This document shows, one piece after another, positions 8,101 to 18,113 of a stretch of 64,000 bases of DNA; within the stretch, counting starts at the first letter, position 1, and every line of letters starts with the position of its first letter. The notes below the pieces were generated by a model. It was not told where the DNA came from, did not search any database, and worked only from the letters and a program-made list of their open reading frames with translations. Origin of the DNA: Cryoendolithus antarcticus (lineage: Eukaryota > Ascomycota > Dothideomycetes > Cladosporiales > Cladosporiaceae); NCBI GenBank assembly GCA_002077065.1, contig NAJO01000033.1:186001-250000 (forward strand). Direction: 5' to 3'. The position numbers and the translations under genes are program-made.

Positions 8101-10837
8101 CAACTGTCCCATCATCGCCCTGTCGGCTACCGTCGGCAACCCTGAGGAGTTTAGTGGCTGGCTGGAATCCACGCAAAACGCGATCGGGAACGAGCTGACC
8201 ACCGTCCACCATCCTCATCGATACTCTGATCTCCGGAAGTACTTCTACGTACCGCCGCAGCGTTTCGCGTTCAATGCTCTGCCTGCAAAAGCGGCATTTG
8301 GTACACTCGGACTAGAAGGCTTAATTGGGTTCAACTATGTTCATCCTGTGGGCGCACTCGTTGACCGCTCACGCGGCATTCCAGAAGACCTCGCACTCGA
8401 ACCCAGGGACTGTTTCTTCTTGTATCACGCGATGAAGCGTCACCAGACAGACGCTTACCCTATGCCTACATCCTTGAGTCCAGCAAATGCGCTGCCCAAG
8501 GAGCTCAGGAAGAAAGAGATTCTACAGTGGGAGAAGGATTTGAAGGACGTACTGAGAAAGTGGATGGCGGACAACTCCTCGCCCTACGCAGGACTGTTGA
8601 AGGAGCTTGAAGCCGAGTTCCGAGACGAGAAACGCGAGGTGTTGCAAGCCACCAACACGGCTGACTCTACTGCAACCGACAGCTATGAAGTCAAGGAGGA
8701 CCCTATGAGCAGCACGTTGCCGATGCTGTGCCGGCTTCACGAGCAGGATGCGTTGCCCGCCATTCTCTTCAACTACGATCGTCATCAGTGCGAGAACATC
8801 TGCGAAATTGTGCTCAATCAGCTGCAGGAGTCTGAGGCTGCGCAGCGGAAGAGTGGTCCGAAGTGGCAGAAGACACTTGAGAAGTGGGAGCAATGGAAGA
8901 AGATCCAGCTCAAGGAAGCCAAAACTGCAAAGGCCGCTAGTAAGGCGAAGAAGAGCAAGGGCGACGATGAGGATGGCGACCGTGAATCCAAGCTAGATCA
9001 GGCACGTGATGCTGGTGGCGCTGACACCAGTATTTGGGACAACTTCAATCCGGATGCTGCACAGGAAGGCTATCATTTCGCCGACTTCAGCAGGGTTCAG
9101 CAGTCCGAGCTGGACAAATATACCGGTCAACTCGGTGCGCGCGGTATTGCTCAATGGCTCATCGACGCTCTTGGTCGTGGCATTGGCGTCCATCACGCTG
9201 GTATGAACCGAAAGTACCGCCAGATTGTCGAGATTCTGTTCCGTAAGGGTTTTCTGCGAGTCATCATCGCCACCGGCACGCTCGCGCTCGGTATCAACAT
9301 GCCGTGTAAGACGGTCGTCTTCAGTGGCGACTCGGTCTTCCTCACTGCTCTGAACTTCAGACAGTGCGCCGGTCGTGCTGGGCGCCGTGGCTTCGATTTG
9401 CTTGGGAATGTCGTCTTCCAGGGCATCTCACGGGAGAAGGTCTGCCGGCTCATTAGCTCTCGCCTACCCGATCTCAATGGTCACTTCCCTATCACGACTA
9501 CCTTAGTGCTGCGTCTCTTCACTTTGCTGCACGAGTCGAAGAATGCGAAGTACGCCATCAGTGCGATCAATGCGCTGCTGTCGCAGCCACGTCTGCACAT
9601 GGGAGGTCAATCATTCAAAGACCAGACGATGCACCACCTGCGCTTCTCGATCGAGTATCTGCGTCGCCAGTACTTGCTCAGCCCTTCAGGTGCGACTCTG
9701 AACTTCGCCGGGCTCGTCAGCCACCTGTACTTCACGGAGAACTCCTCCTTCGCCTTCCATGCCCTGCTCAAGGAGGGCTACTTCCACGAGTTATGTGCGA
9801 ACATCAATAAGCAAGAGAAGGCGACAACTGAGACACTCATGCTCATCATGGCTCACCTGTTTCAGCGTATCCCGTGTCGCCAGTCAGATCAGGAGTTCCG
9901 CGAGAAAATGAAGCGAGCTTCATCCATCATCTTCCTGCCGCCTCTGCCGAAGAAGGCTGCGCATATTCTGCGGGAGCACAATAGGCAGACTTTGGACATC
10001 TTCAAGACGTACGTCGAGACTTTCGTGGAGCAGCACGTCGATCATGCAGACCGTAAGCTTCCGCTTACTGGCTTGATGTCGGGTGGAGAGGGTGAAGCGA
10101 ACGATGCTGTCCGCGCACTACCGCCCACGCACATTCGCTCGGCTTTCGTCGCACTCTCAGGAGCTAGCGATCAATTCACTAGCATTCACGATCTTTGCCA
10201 AACCGTCCGTAATGGCGTCTTCTTGGAGGAGGCCGTGATCCCTCACATCGACGTCTACCCTGATGAGATGGAGGTGCCGCTCAACGCTTGGCTGCTGGAC
10301 TTCTTCAAGCATGGCGACATCAACACGATCGAGAAAGCCAACGGCATCCGTCGCTCTGACATCTGGTTCCTGCTCAATGACTTCTCCCTCGCATTGGCAA
10401 CGATCATCACCTCACTTCAGAACTTCATGAAAATCAAGGAAGGCACCGACGTCGATATGCTAGATGTCATGGGTTCACTAGACGCTCGCGAAGAGGCCGA
10501 AGACACCCGTGCTGGCGATGCCGAAGCCGAGAGCGAGGTCTCCGGCCCTGCTTCTAGCATAGCCGACTCCGCTTACGGCGGTCCGGTGCCAGAGCGTCCG
10601 AAGGTCGTCAGCAGTCTACGCAAGGCTAAGAATGCAGACAGCTGGGAGGATCTGGCGGATGAGGAGAGCACGAGGGCGGAGGTAGAGGAGAGGCAAAAAG
10701 CTGACAAGGAGAGGCTAGAGGCTGGTTATTCGGAGGGTCCGGCTTGGGAGAAGGAGGAAGGGTTGCGCAATGTGCTCAAGGCGTTGCAGGTGTTGCATGC
10801 GGAGTTCTCGCTGAAGTTCAAGGCGATGTGGGCTTGA
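5153..10837 (+). CDS. DDX60-type Ski2-like DExH-box RNA helicase
   Basis: Single exon, 1,894 residues. The frame opens with two in-frame GTG codons before the first ATG at 5153, which I take as start. An acidic Asp/Glu/Ser-rich N-terminus is followed by a region (residues about 75-260) like the PIN-like domain of DDX60 (LFLLDGDSMLLRCF and IAFFDSNRELCLP). The helicase core carries motif I APTSAGKT (855-862), motif II DEVH (962-965), motif III SAT, motif V TGTLALGINMP and motif VI QCAGRAGRRG (from 1404). A long charged insertion separates the two RecA lobes, as in DDX60. Family knowledge: DDX60 is related to the exosome helicase Ski2 and in mammals is interferon-induced; the fungal members have no settled role. 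RNA surveillance is an inference. Confidence 0.88.
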   Translation: MSTQHPSNNDAVTNEDEVLDSWDAESGEDTDPKSNDDESESSQSDDVDSDADAEESDASLEIDSDVDLENEDDEAKEKRVALTYKKLLSRRVDLIGDYAGSELFLLDGDSMLLRCFDDKNLDFSTGLQQLHAVYTVEYFLHALVQRKANFHIAFFDSNRELCLPPSADRANAPKYFLARAAIIRHLQVNLRKAHPTVKVHIFPTYKSDEFAAYLHSTSPYFLMAHDGASAINRKGKIMTSDKGNAQKGNRVALREMIMSFISHGYNVALVNGLEWRDTKVMTMVLETRDRYVLRQGALVKPKHLKKSTVPNLEGDLATLHEKSPKLTERETLVVIAVANQIKEGISSETARFPSDLLLHTALLKYLPLVSRRLEATKGAKGAQDFLVAVAGLLESILQSDAWSDTSDDTRACDISDAIDGRLFLQLTSGASAPSEEVLEYFKTLCEAVRHLTSTGLPKDAQPTPAAKQSARGGAEIGPTSDLRVLPFSNPVFDKHMESVKLEISEIAGEEQSQASHKIFREVTHWHNYKRPLVKKVAPTPQEEKKAAKDAFWAAKREQKFMAEMATYAASLTNSIGRSLDPETIIAGTAKSFAAPAENGVDKTKSQVKKSAASSPVDSDASDSAAKRKPPPQKGGKNAKQNAGKQAMLQNIAAERAKKDEAAGNKVAGAWALVCKNIEVESDPRARFRKAKDYLATVRKEWKEVVEAEVRLYMLHCLVQFWLEACRQKEQQRRIELVALIWDVARAVMKSDGLTKTIVSCVDMTSKALNLPPMPPAPVMDGLPDRKLAFKFALPTKVESTAIKELATDFQLLHCGPYLERSFDSAPDSRVEFNPDGWQRRVLDGIDANKSLFVVAPTSAGKTFISFYAMRKILEADDDGVLIYIAPTKALVNQIAAEIQARFSKNFKYGGRSVWAIHTRDYRINNVLGAQVIVTVPHVAQILLMAPGNANGWSTRVKRIIFDEVHSIGQAEDGVVWEQLLLLANCPIIALSATVGNPEEFSGWLESTQNAIGNELTTVHHPHRYSDLRKYFYVPPQRFAFNALPAKAAFGTLGLEGLIGFNYVHPVGALVDRSRGIPEDLALEPRDCFFLYHAMKRHQTDAYPMPTSLSPANALPKELRKKEILQWEKDLKDVLRKWMADNSSPYAGLLKELEAEFRDEKREVLQATNTADSTATDSYEVKEDPMSSTLPMLCRLHEQDALPAILFNYDRHQCENICEIVLNQLQESEAAQRKSGPKWQKTLEKWEQWKKIQLKEAKTAKAASKAKKSKGDDEDGDRESKLDQARDAGGADTSIWDNFNPDAAQEGYHFADFSRVQQSELDKYTGQLGARGIAQWLIDALGRGIGVHHAGMNRKYRQIVEILFRKGFLRVIIATGTLALGINMPCKTVVFSGDSVFLTALNFRQCAGRAGRRGFDLLGNVVFQGISREKVCRLISSRLPDLNGHFPITTTLVLRLFTLLHESKNAKYAISAINALLSQPRLHMGGQSFKDQTMHHLRFSIEYLRRQYLLSPSGATLNFAGLVSHLYFTENSSFAFHALLKEGYFHELCANINKQEKATTETLMLIMAHLFQRIPCRQSDQEFREKMKRASSIIFLPPLPKKAAHILREHNRQTLDIFKTYVETFVEQHVDHADRKLPLTGLMSGGEGEANDAVRALPPTHIRSAFVALSGASDQFTSIHDLCQTVRNGVFLEEAVIPHIDVYPDEMEVPLNAWLLDFFKHGDINTIEKANGIRRSDIWFLLNDFSLALATIITSLQNFMKIKEGTDVDMLDVMGSLDAREEAEDTRAGDAEAESEVSGPASSIADSAYGGPVPERPKVVSSLRKAKNADSWEDLADEESTRAEVEERQKADKERLEAGYSEGPAWEKEEGLRNVLKALQVLHAEFSLKFKAMWA

Positions 10838-11672
10838 GAGAGGATGCGGGTAGAGAGCGGGTGCATTGGGTGGAACAAAACAAAGCATGACTTACGCAGA
10901 TATACATATGATGGAGGACAAGGTGCGGTGAGTGAATCATCGATTAGACCCGAAGAGCCGAACGTGATAGACAATACATGTGGCATCAAAATGTTGCGAC
11001 TCACATACAATCCTTCTTGTAATCTTTTGACTTACGCTCATATGAGTCTAAGATCCATATGCTAATATCGAATGCGTCGCTGATGTCCCATCCCTCTGAC
11101 TAAGTTGCTGAGAGGCCTCGTAGTTTGCCTAAGCAGTACGTTCTCCAAAAGGAGTGCCTCCTTGTAAACCTCGTTGTCATGGCGTATCCAGTCGGCCCAC
11201 CACAAAGAAGTAATTACACTCGAGACATTCAGACTGCTGGACGAGCTATGTACCGTAGTAATTTGACCGGATCACTCCTTCCTGAAGATATACCTCGGGA
11301 CAACATCGCTCATCAGGCAAGCGCGTGTCAGCTACGTACAGAAGGTACAATGTGAGGCCCAATTCCACATGGCAATTGAAATGTATCAGTGATATTCAGC
11401 GAGAGGGACGACGAGTTACAGTACACTGTCACGAGTGTGCAGTACCCTCACGGTCAATATGAGCGGCAAAACTCGGAACAAGGGAACCTCTCCATTGGAA
11501 GTGTTGGGCGGGTCACGGGTGTTGCCGCGGTCAAAGCGGAGCTCAATCTTGCCTCCTAAGAAAATTGAAACCCTTTCGCTCTACAATACCATCTCCATCG
11601 CTCCGCAACACATTCCATCCCCATCTCCACTCACTTCTACTCCTCCGGCATACCCTACACACATCAGCAAAG
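10838..11672. other. Intergenic 835 bp
   Basis: Between two plus-strand genes. Short ORFs exist (for example 11125-11355) but show no family signal or splice support. The CT-rich tract at about 11575-11660 just before the carrier start looks like a strong fungal promoter/5' leader. Confidence 0.45.
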
Positions 11673-13220
11673 ATGTCTGCCGCTGTCTCAACCCCGACCA
11701 AGGATGTCGAGTACGTTATGCGCCCGCGGGAGTGAGAGCTGTGAGCGATAATAAGTACTGACAACATGGTGTAGCCAGGCGAAGAAGTCCTTCGTAAGTC
11801 GACACTGTCTACGAGCCTGCCTGGTGTCACCGCAGCTTCCGCCGACTCCAGTGAGGACCATTGGGGTAGGCGGAGGTGATGGGACGCTGGGCGCAATGGC
11901 TTGAATACACACGACGCGCGCCGGACATTGGAGCTAATACGACCTTCAGATGGGCATGCCTGGTTTCGTCGTCGACTTCTTGAGTACGTACAGCCCACTA
12001 TTCAGTTCCCATGCTCAAAGATAAAGCATTTGAGCGGTCTGCGGCCGACAGCATTGCCGCCGATAAGAGCTGGGAAACAAGGCATAAACTCTAGAGACAG
12101 CTGCTAACAGATACTGCAGTGGGTGGTGTTTCCGCTGCCGTCTCCAAGACCGCTGCTGCACCCATCGAGCGTGTCAAGCTCCTCATCCAGAACCAGGTAC
12201 GCATCAATCGCCCGTGTTACTTCTTTGACAACATCGCATGTCAAGCCGCGCCAAGCTTGGCATTGCCGATGCGCCCGCAGCTCGAAGCTGACTTTACTGC
12301 GCTTCACAGGATGAGATGCTGAAGCAAGGTCGTCTCGACCGCAAATACGATGGTATCGTCGAGTGCTTCCGTCGTACATCACAGCAGGAGGGTGTCGCGT
12401 CGCTATGGCGTGGCAACACCGCCAACGTCATCCGTTACTTCCCTACGCAAGCCCTCAACTTCGCTTTCCGCGACACCTACAAGTCGATGTTCGGCTACAA
12501 GAAGGAGCGTGACGGTTACGCCATGTGGATGGTTGGCAACTTGGCTTCCGGTGGTGTAAGTCGAGGCCCAACTTTGCTGCAAACGAATCTCGGCACTAAC
12601 AACAACACAGGCCGCTGGTGCCACTTCGCTCCTCTTCGTCTACTCTCTCGACTACGCCCGTACCCGTCTTGCCAACGACGCTAAGTCCGCCAAGAAGGGT
12701 GGTGAGCGCCAGTTCAACGGCCTCGTGGATGTCTACAAGAAGACCCTCGCCACCGACGGTATCGCCGGTCTCTACCGTGGTTTCATGCCCTCCGTCACTG
12801 GTATCATCGTCTACCGCGGTCTCTACTTCGGAATGTACGATTCGCTCAAGCCCGTTCTCCTCACCGGCAACCTTGAGGGCAACTTCCTCGCGTCCTTCTT
12901 GCTCGGTTGGTCCGTCACCACTGGTGCTGGTATCGCTTCCTACCCTCTCGACACCATCCGTCGTCGCATGATGATGACGTCTGGTGAGGTATGTTACAAT
13001 CTTGCCTTCCTGCTCTGTGCTGCAAATGCTGACCCTCATGCCTCAGGCCGTCAAGTACAAGTCCTCCATCGATGCCGGTCGCCAGATCATCGCCAAGGAG
13101 GGTGTCAAGTCTCTGTTCAAGGGTGCAGGTGCCAACATCCTCCGTGGTGTTGCCGGTGCCGGTGTGCTCTCGATCTACGATCAGGCACAGCTTCTCATGT
13201 TCGGAAAGGCCTTCAAATAA
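11673..13220 (+). CDS. AAC: Mitochondrial ADP/ATP carrier
   Basis: Spliced gene of seven exons: 11673-11710, 11775-11793, 11950-11983, 12120-12196, 12310-12555, 12611-12988, 13047-13220; product 321 residues. All junctions are GT-AG and keep frame. It exchanges cytosolic ADP for matrix ATP across the inner mitochondrial membrane. The three mitochondrial-carrier repeats are visible: PIERVK in repeat 1, LDYARTR in repeat 2 and YPLDTIRRR in repeat 3, and the latter runs into RRRMMM, the signature that separates ADP/ATP carriers from other carriers. Exons 1-3 are tiny and encode the short N-terminal tail and the start of helix 1. Codons are strongly C-ending throughout, as expected for a highly expressed gene, unlike most neighbours. 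Confidence 0.95.
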
Positions 13221-13878
13221 ACGGATCGCCCCACGATCGACAATCTACATCACACAGAACGCGGCGGAGGTTGAGCATTGGAGGTCTGCATGCCTGTGAA
13301 GATTGCGGACATGGCAAAAGCGGAGTGTTTCGTCAAGAATGGTACGATGAGTGCGAGCCTGTCGGGAAGGGCGCACATGGTTTGAGCAACGGTGGTGCAT
13401 CTCACAGTACTGCCGTTGCTCTTCGGCGATGTGTACACTTACCTCGGGCCTGGTCTGACTCTTTGCCCTGTATTACAATTTGGTTGCGCGGGAGTATAGA
13501 ACGGGTTGCTACCTTCACTTGTCTCATTGCTTTCATTTCTCTGGCTCGTGCCACGTGATGTCCAGATCGAGCTTGCTACGTCATGTTCCACAGCTCTGCA
13601 TGCCAGCTTGCTGTAAGGGCAGAGCCCCGTGGAAGGTCATATCTAATGCTTTCTCACTCACCCTTGCGACCGATTTATACAGTGTCTGATTACCATAAGC
13701 TCCTAATTAGTTGCTCTGCCGTTGGCGAAGTAAGTCAACACTGACGAAGAAGCAATCCACACAGAGCGAGTCGGTCTCTTACCACTCACTGCTCAAAGTG
13801 CAGCTTAGTCTGCTGCCCTACACATTCAGACTCTGTTGAAGGCGTTACGAGTAAGACAGCGAAAATCTCGATCTCGCT
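13221..13878. other. Intergenic 658 bp
   Basis: 3' region of the carrier and promoter of the next gene. No supported ORF, repeat or RNA. Confidence 0.5.
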
Positions 13879-14700
13879 ATGCCGCCCATCAAGCTTAACA
13901 TCGACCAACCCATCACGCCCCAGAAAGGTTCAGCGGTAATCCCGCAGATCGCAACAGAGGAGCCAACGAGGACCACACCTGCGAATGCGGCTGCAAATAC
14001 CACAGCTACGCCGAGCAATGCGAGTGCATACCCGGCAGCGCAGCCAGGAGCACCTCCAGTACCAGGACCGACGCCGTTCGTCAGCAAGCCGCCACCTCAG
14101 GCTTCACGGACGACTCAGCCCACATTGAACGATAATCCTCCACCACCACAACCAGGCGCGGTCCCTATACCTCTCTCCTCGACCACTAGCTCTGCTCCAC
14201 CTCCACCTTCAACCTCCGCCTTTTCACCAGAAAGCACACAGTCAACGCCCTTCACCCGCCACCTAAACCAAATGCACACGTTCCCCTCCCCCTCCCAGAA
14301 CCAAGCACCCACTCACTCCACCTCCACTAATCCTCCTTCCACCCCAGCGCGGAAAGGTCCCATAACTCTAAACCTCGGCCCCGTAAACCCAGTCCTCACA
14401 TCTACTGGCTCCTCGGGCCCACCAGGCTACACGCAAAACGCGTACGCGCAGGAATTGAGTCCCGCGCAGCGAGCGAGTCTGGACGCGCAGACGCAGGAGG
14501 AGAGAAGGGGGAGTTGGGTCGGGGCGATTGGGGGACTAGGCGGAGCTGGGGGAGGTGGCAGTGCGGGTACTGAGGGTGGGGCTGGAGAGGGGGTGGCGAG
14601 TGCGTGGGGGGCTGTGAAGGGTTGGGTTGGAGCTGTGGGCGAGAAGGCGGCGGAGGTTGAGGGGGAGGTTTGGAGGAGGATTAATGGGCCGGGAAAGTGA
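13879..14700 (+). CDS. Pro/Ser/Thr-rich hypothetical protein with Gly-rich hinge and C-terminal helix
   Basis: Single exon, 273 residues. The N-terminus MPPIKLNIDQPITPQ is compact and looks conserved in style; residues 20-170 are Pro/Thr/Ser-rich and probably disordered. A second short motif (GPITLNLGPVNPV) echoes the first KLNID element. After a Gly-rich hinge (about residues 215-235) comes an amphipathic helix with regularly placed Trp (ASAWGAVKGWVGAVGEKA). No signal peptide or transmembrane segment. The base composition flips within the gene from very C-rich to very G-rich near 14450. I do not recognise the family; the helix could be a membrane-surface or protein-binding element. Coding is likely because the frame is long and has a clear start, but function is unknown. 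Confidence 0.6.
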   Translation: MPPIKLNIDQPITPQKGSAVIPQIATEEPTRTTPANAAANTTATPSNASAYPAAQPGAPPVPGPTPFVSKPPPQASRTTQPTLNDNPPPPQPGAVPIPLSSTTSSAPPPPSTSAFSPESTQSTPFTRHLNQMHTFPSPSQNQAPTHSTSTNPPSTPARKGPITLNLGPVNPVLTSTGSSGPPGYTQNAYAQELSPAQRASLDAQTQEERRGSWVGAIGGLGGAGGGGSAGTEGGAGEGVASAWGAVKGWVGAVGEKAAEVEGEVWRRINGPGK

Positions 14701-14955
14701 CGGAAAAGGAGGTGGGCGAGGCGAAGCGAGGCAGTGGCACTGTGCATGTGCTCTCCCAGATGGGGTTGCCGCTCTCATCGACTGGTCAAGACTTTGATAG
14801 CAAAGAAGAGCAGAGAAGAGCATCTTCAATACAATGTCTTGGCATGAACTCCACCTCACATCGTCATCTGAAGGTCCCTCAATAACCCTCGATCTTTGAC
14901 TTCGAGGCGCATTCGAAGACCTTCGTGGCCAGACTCATACTGCATATCATCAACC

Positions 14956-16284
14956 ATGCAGTCACTCACCCGCTCAACCCCCCGTCTCCTCTCCCGCCGC
15001 CTCCTCACTCTGCGCCCGCAACAATTCCGCTGCGCTTCCCGCTACAGCTCTCCAAATGCCCGACCCTCCACCCTTGTCGCCCCAACAGAACCCTTCACCT
15101 TCCGCACCCCCGATGCCTCCCTAGCCATCCCCAACCCCGAAATCAATCCTTACGATGCCGCCGCCCTCCGCACAGCCGCGCTCGAGAAGCGGAGATACCA
15201 CCTTCAGCGGATGCGATTCGCTGGTATTGGACTTGTGCTTAGTCTGCTGATGACAGTGGGTGTGGTATGGAATGTGGACCTAGATCAGATGGGACCTGTG
15301 GAAGGGACGGGGAAGAAGATTGGAGGCCTGCGGGCTGATGCGCCGAGTGGAGCTGGGGAGACGTTCCAGGGCAAGGAGGTCAAAGTGCTGGGCAGAGGGG
15401 AGGGCAAGAAGATTCTCGCGAAAGTTGAGGGCGAGGAAGGAGAGGTGGAGTTAGTGGAGACGGGCACGAGCAGTGTGCCGCATTTCCCACGGACAATCAG
15501 GTTACCGGCGGCGGCGGGCGAGGAACAATACACGCTTCTTGGGCTTGGGATCAGGACGGTATCATTCTTGAGCATACAAGTCTACGTCGCTGGGATGTAC
15601 GTGCGGACGGCGGATTTGTCGAAACTACAGGCGCAGCTTATACATGCTGTGAACCCCATGGCTTCGACCCTCATACCCTCTGAGCAGGAGAGCCTGCGCA
15701 CTGCACTACTGGACCCCACGCGCAGCGCGGAGCTATGGCAAAGTATCCTCTCCGCTAGTCCAGAGATCCATACAGCCTGGCGCGTCGTGCCAACGCGGAA
15801 TACAGACTTCGCTCACTTGCGGGACGGCTGGGTGACGGGGATCGGGAAACGCACAGCCGAAGCGCGACAGCTCGCTGCTGCTGCGCCGGCACCACCAGCA
15901 GGACAAGTAAAAGCCATCTCGCAATACGAAGCCGAAGACTTCGGCCTCGCGATGAAAGGTTTCATGTCCCTCTTCGCCGGTGGCAAAGCACCCAAAGGCA
16001 GTGTCATGATATTGTCGCGGAAGGGTAACGGGGTGCTAGATGTGTGGTTTCAGGAGAAGGCGCCGAGTGGTGCGCCGGATGAGAGCAGTGTGGCGAAAGC
16101 GGGGAGCAAGACTGAGGTCAAGCTGCTTGGGTCTGTGGGCGATGACAGGATAAGCAGGTTGATTTGGATGAATTATTTGGGCGGGGAGAAGGTCAGCAGT
16201 GAGGCTGCTAGGAAGGGCGTGGCGGAGGGGTGTGTGACGTTTGCTGGACGGCCGGTGGGGAGCGGGGAGGGAATGGTGTCGTGA
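14956..16284 (+). CDS. AIM18: Aim18/Aim46-like mitochondrial chalcone-isomerase-fold protein
   Basis: Single exon, 442 residues. The open frame extends upstream only to a TTG, so the ATG at 14956 is the start; it begins a textbook mitochondrial presequence (MQSLTRSTPRLLSRRLLTLR, rich in Arg, no acids). A membrane segment follows at about residues 88-105. The rest is the chalcone-isomerase-like domain found in fungal Aim18 and Aim46 (PRTIRLPAAAGEEQYTLLGL, SIQVYVAGMY, FMSLFAGGKAPKGSVMILSR and the terminal YLGGEKVSSEAARKGV). In yeast, these proteins lie in the mitochondrial inner membrane facing the intermembrane space and lack isomerase activity; a haem-binding role has been proposed. Tail-to-tail with ERG24, 172 bp apart. 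Confidence 0.85.
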   Translation: MQSLTRSTPRLLSRRLLTLRPQQFRCASRYSSPNARPSTLVAPTEPFTFRTPDASLAIPNPEINPYDAAALRTAALEKRRYHLQRMRFAGIGLVLSLLMTVGVVWNVDLDQMGPVEGTGKKIGGLRADAPSGAGETFQGKEVKVLGRGEGKKILAKVEGEEGEVELVETGTSSVPHFPRTIRLPAAAGEEQYTLLGLGIRTVSFLSIQVYVAGMYVRTADLSKLQAQLIHAVNPMASTLIPSEQESLRTALLDPTRSAELWQSILSASPEIHTAWRVVPTRNTDFAHLRDGWVTGIGKRTAEARQLAAAAPAPPAGQVKAISQYEAEDFGLAMKGFMSLFAGGKAPKGSVMILSRKGNGVLDVWFQEKAPSGAPDESSVAKAGSKTEVKLLGSVGDDRISRLIWMNYLGGEKVSSEAARKGVAEGCVTFAGRPVGSGEGMVS

Positions 16285-16456
16285 TTAGTCTGCGGATGGG
16301 ACGTGTATGGGTGCGGCGGCAAAGGTCAAAGGCCACGGGGGAGCAAAATTGTACATTATGAAGGCAATGTACTAGTACATGTCTCAACCACGCAGTCGAT
16401 CTCATGGCGGTTCCCATCGCCTATACCGTTACCTCTCTTTTCGACATCTAGACAAC

Positions 16457-18113
16457 TCAATACACACCCGGCCAAATCCTCCATCTAACAACCTCACAAT
16501 ACCTCTCCCAATCCTTCCCATACTTCCTCCGGCACTTCTCCTCATCCCTAGCCTCTCGATGCACCAACAATATCGCAAAGTATAGCATATAAAAGTACGT
16601 CACCGGTACCGCATACCCAGCCATACCCTCTGTAGTCACGAGCCTGGTGCCAGGGTACATGATACTCGGCGTTAGCTTATAGCCAGCCGCGAGCGTAGGG
16701 AGGCAGTACGCCCAGCTCATCAACCAATCGCCGAGGTAGTTGATATGGCGTGCTGTGCCCCACCAGCCGGAGGTCAGAAGACGGCTGCCGGAAGCTGTCT
16801 CGATGAACTTAAGGTGCTGAACGCTTTCGCCGTTGGGATCAGTACGGAACGCGTTTTTCTCGCTGTTGCTGGCGCGGAAGACGTAGTAGCCGAAGCCTTG
16901 GATGCCGAGGATCGTGAGGACCCAGAGCGGACCTAAGCTCACTGGGTGGACGGAGAGGTAGCGAGTCTGTAAGCTGTAGGTGAAGGGTACCCAGACCAGG
17001 TCGCCGAAGGATAGCATGAAGCCGAAGCCGTCGGTTGTGATGTCGATTGTTGTGAGGATTGCGGGTTCATTGTAGACCGAGTCGAGAATGTAGAGGCCTT
17101 GGGAGAAGAGGACGATGACTGGGTTGAGCGTTAGTCGGGATCAGACGAGGAATTGGGGAGCTAAAGAGCGAGACTTACGCATAGAATCGGAAATATAGCC
17201 ATAGTTCTTATACTGCTTCGCCGCAAACGCAAGATCCAGCAAAAGCCAGCCCAACATCCCTGGACGCAGCTCCATGAAAGCCTTGATATCCACCTCCCCG
17301 ATCAGCGGGATCGTGACGCGCGGATTCAGCTCGCGCCCGATGAACCAGTCGTAGATCAGGTTGCCGCTGTGGCCTCCAGCCGCGAGTTCGCGCTTGGCGG
17401 CATTCGGCGTGCGGACGGAGAAGGAGTGGATGTAGACGTATGTCGCTAGGCCGTAGGCGATCAGGATGTTGGAGGTGAGAAGGCCAATGTAGTTATTGTT
17501 GATGAAGGGCCAGAGGGGAAAGTCGACGCCTTGGACGATTGTGCCGGCTGCGGCGACGATGAGGATTGTGAGGGCTGTGAGGAAGGCTGGGATGTGTCAG
17601 TCACGATGTCGCGCGGGTTTGTGGAGATGAGCTACGCACAGTTCAGTCGATATGTCAACCGTCCTCCACTCTTCAGCTCAATCCCCTCAACCTCTTTCGC
17701 CGGTAGCACCTTATACAGTACCAAGCTCAGCGCATACCACGCAATCGTGCCTGCCGCGGCCTCTAGGCTGATCAGTCCAGTCCACCCCGGCCATCCTGTC
17801 TCCGTCTTCAATGTTTGAATTCCACTACTCCATCCGTTTGCGAAGAGAGCGCCAGGGCGCGTGAGGGAAGGCGCAGGGCAGCCGGTCACGTCGTTGCAAA
17901 GGAAGGCGAAGGCGTACGCGACGAGGGGCAGGCCGAAGGAGATGAGGGATGCGCCGATGCTGGAATTGAGGTCAGTCAGGATCGTGGTTTTGGGAAGGAA
18001 GGCGCGTACGGGCCACCAAACTCGAAGCCATGAGGTTCTTCGTGTACTGCTGGGCGAGCAACTGCGAGCGGCGCTGCTGGCTTAGCAGAGGGTATCTGTT
18101 TCGTGCGCGCCAT
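16457..18113 (-). CDS. ERG24: Delta(14)-sterol reductase Erg24
   Basis: Four exons on the minus strand: 18113-18010, 17959-17640, 17586-17179, 17118-16457; 497 residues, all GT-AG. The enzyme reduces the C14-15 double bond of sterol intermediates with NADPH in the ER during ergosterol synthesis. Family landmarks: FEFGGPIGA at the N-terminus, many hydrophobic helices, FMLSFGDLVWVPFTYSLQ, GWWGTARHINYLGDW (sterol-reductase signature) and the ending KYGKDWERYCEVVRWRIWPGVY-type tail. Length and tail match Erg24 better than the paralogue Erg4. The first five residues MARTKQ coincide with the histone H3 tail, which I regard as chance. Confidence 0.95.

Noticed and set aside
12725..13558. A 277-codon ORF through the last part of the ADP/ATP carrier
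   Set aside because: It reads through an intron and leaves the carrier frame; the spliced carrier explains the region fully.
18096..18113. MARTKQ at the Erg24 N-terminus resembling the histone H3 tail
   Set aside because: Identity ends after six residues and the rest is a clear sterol reductase.
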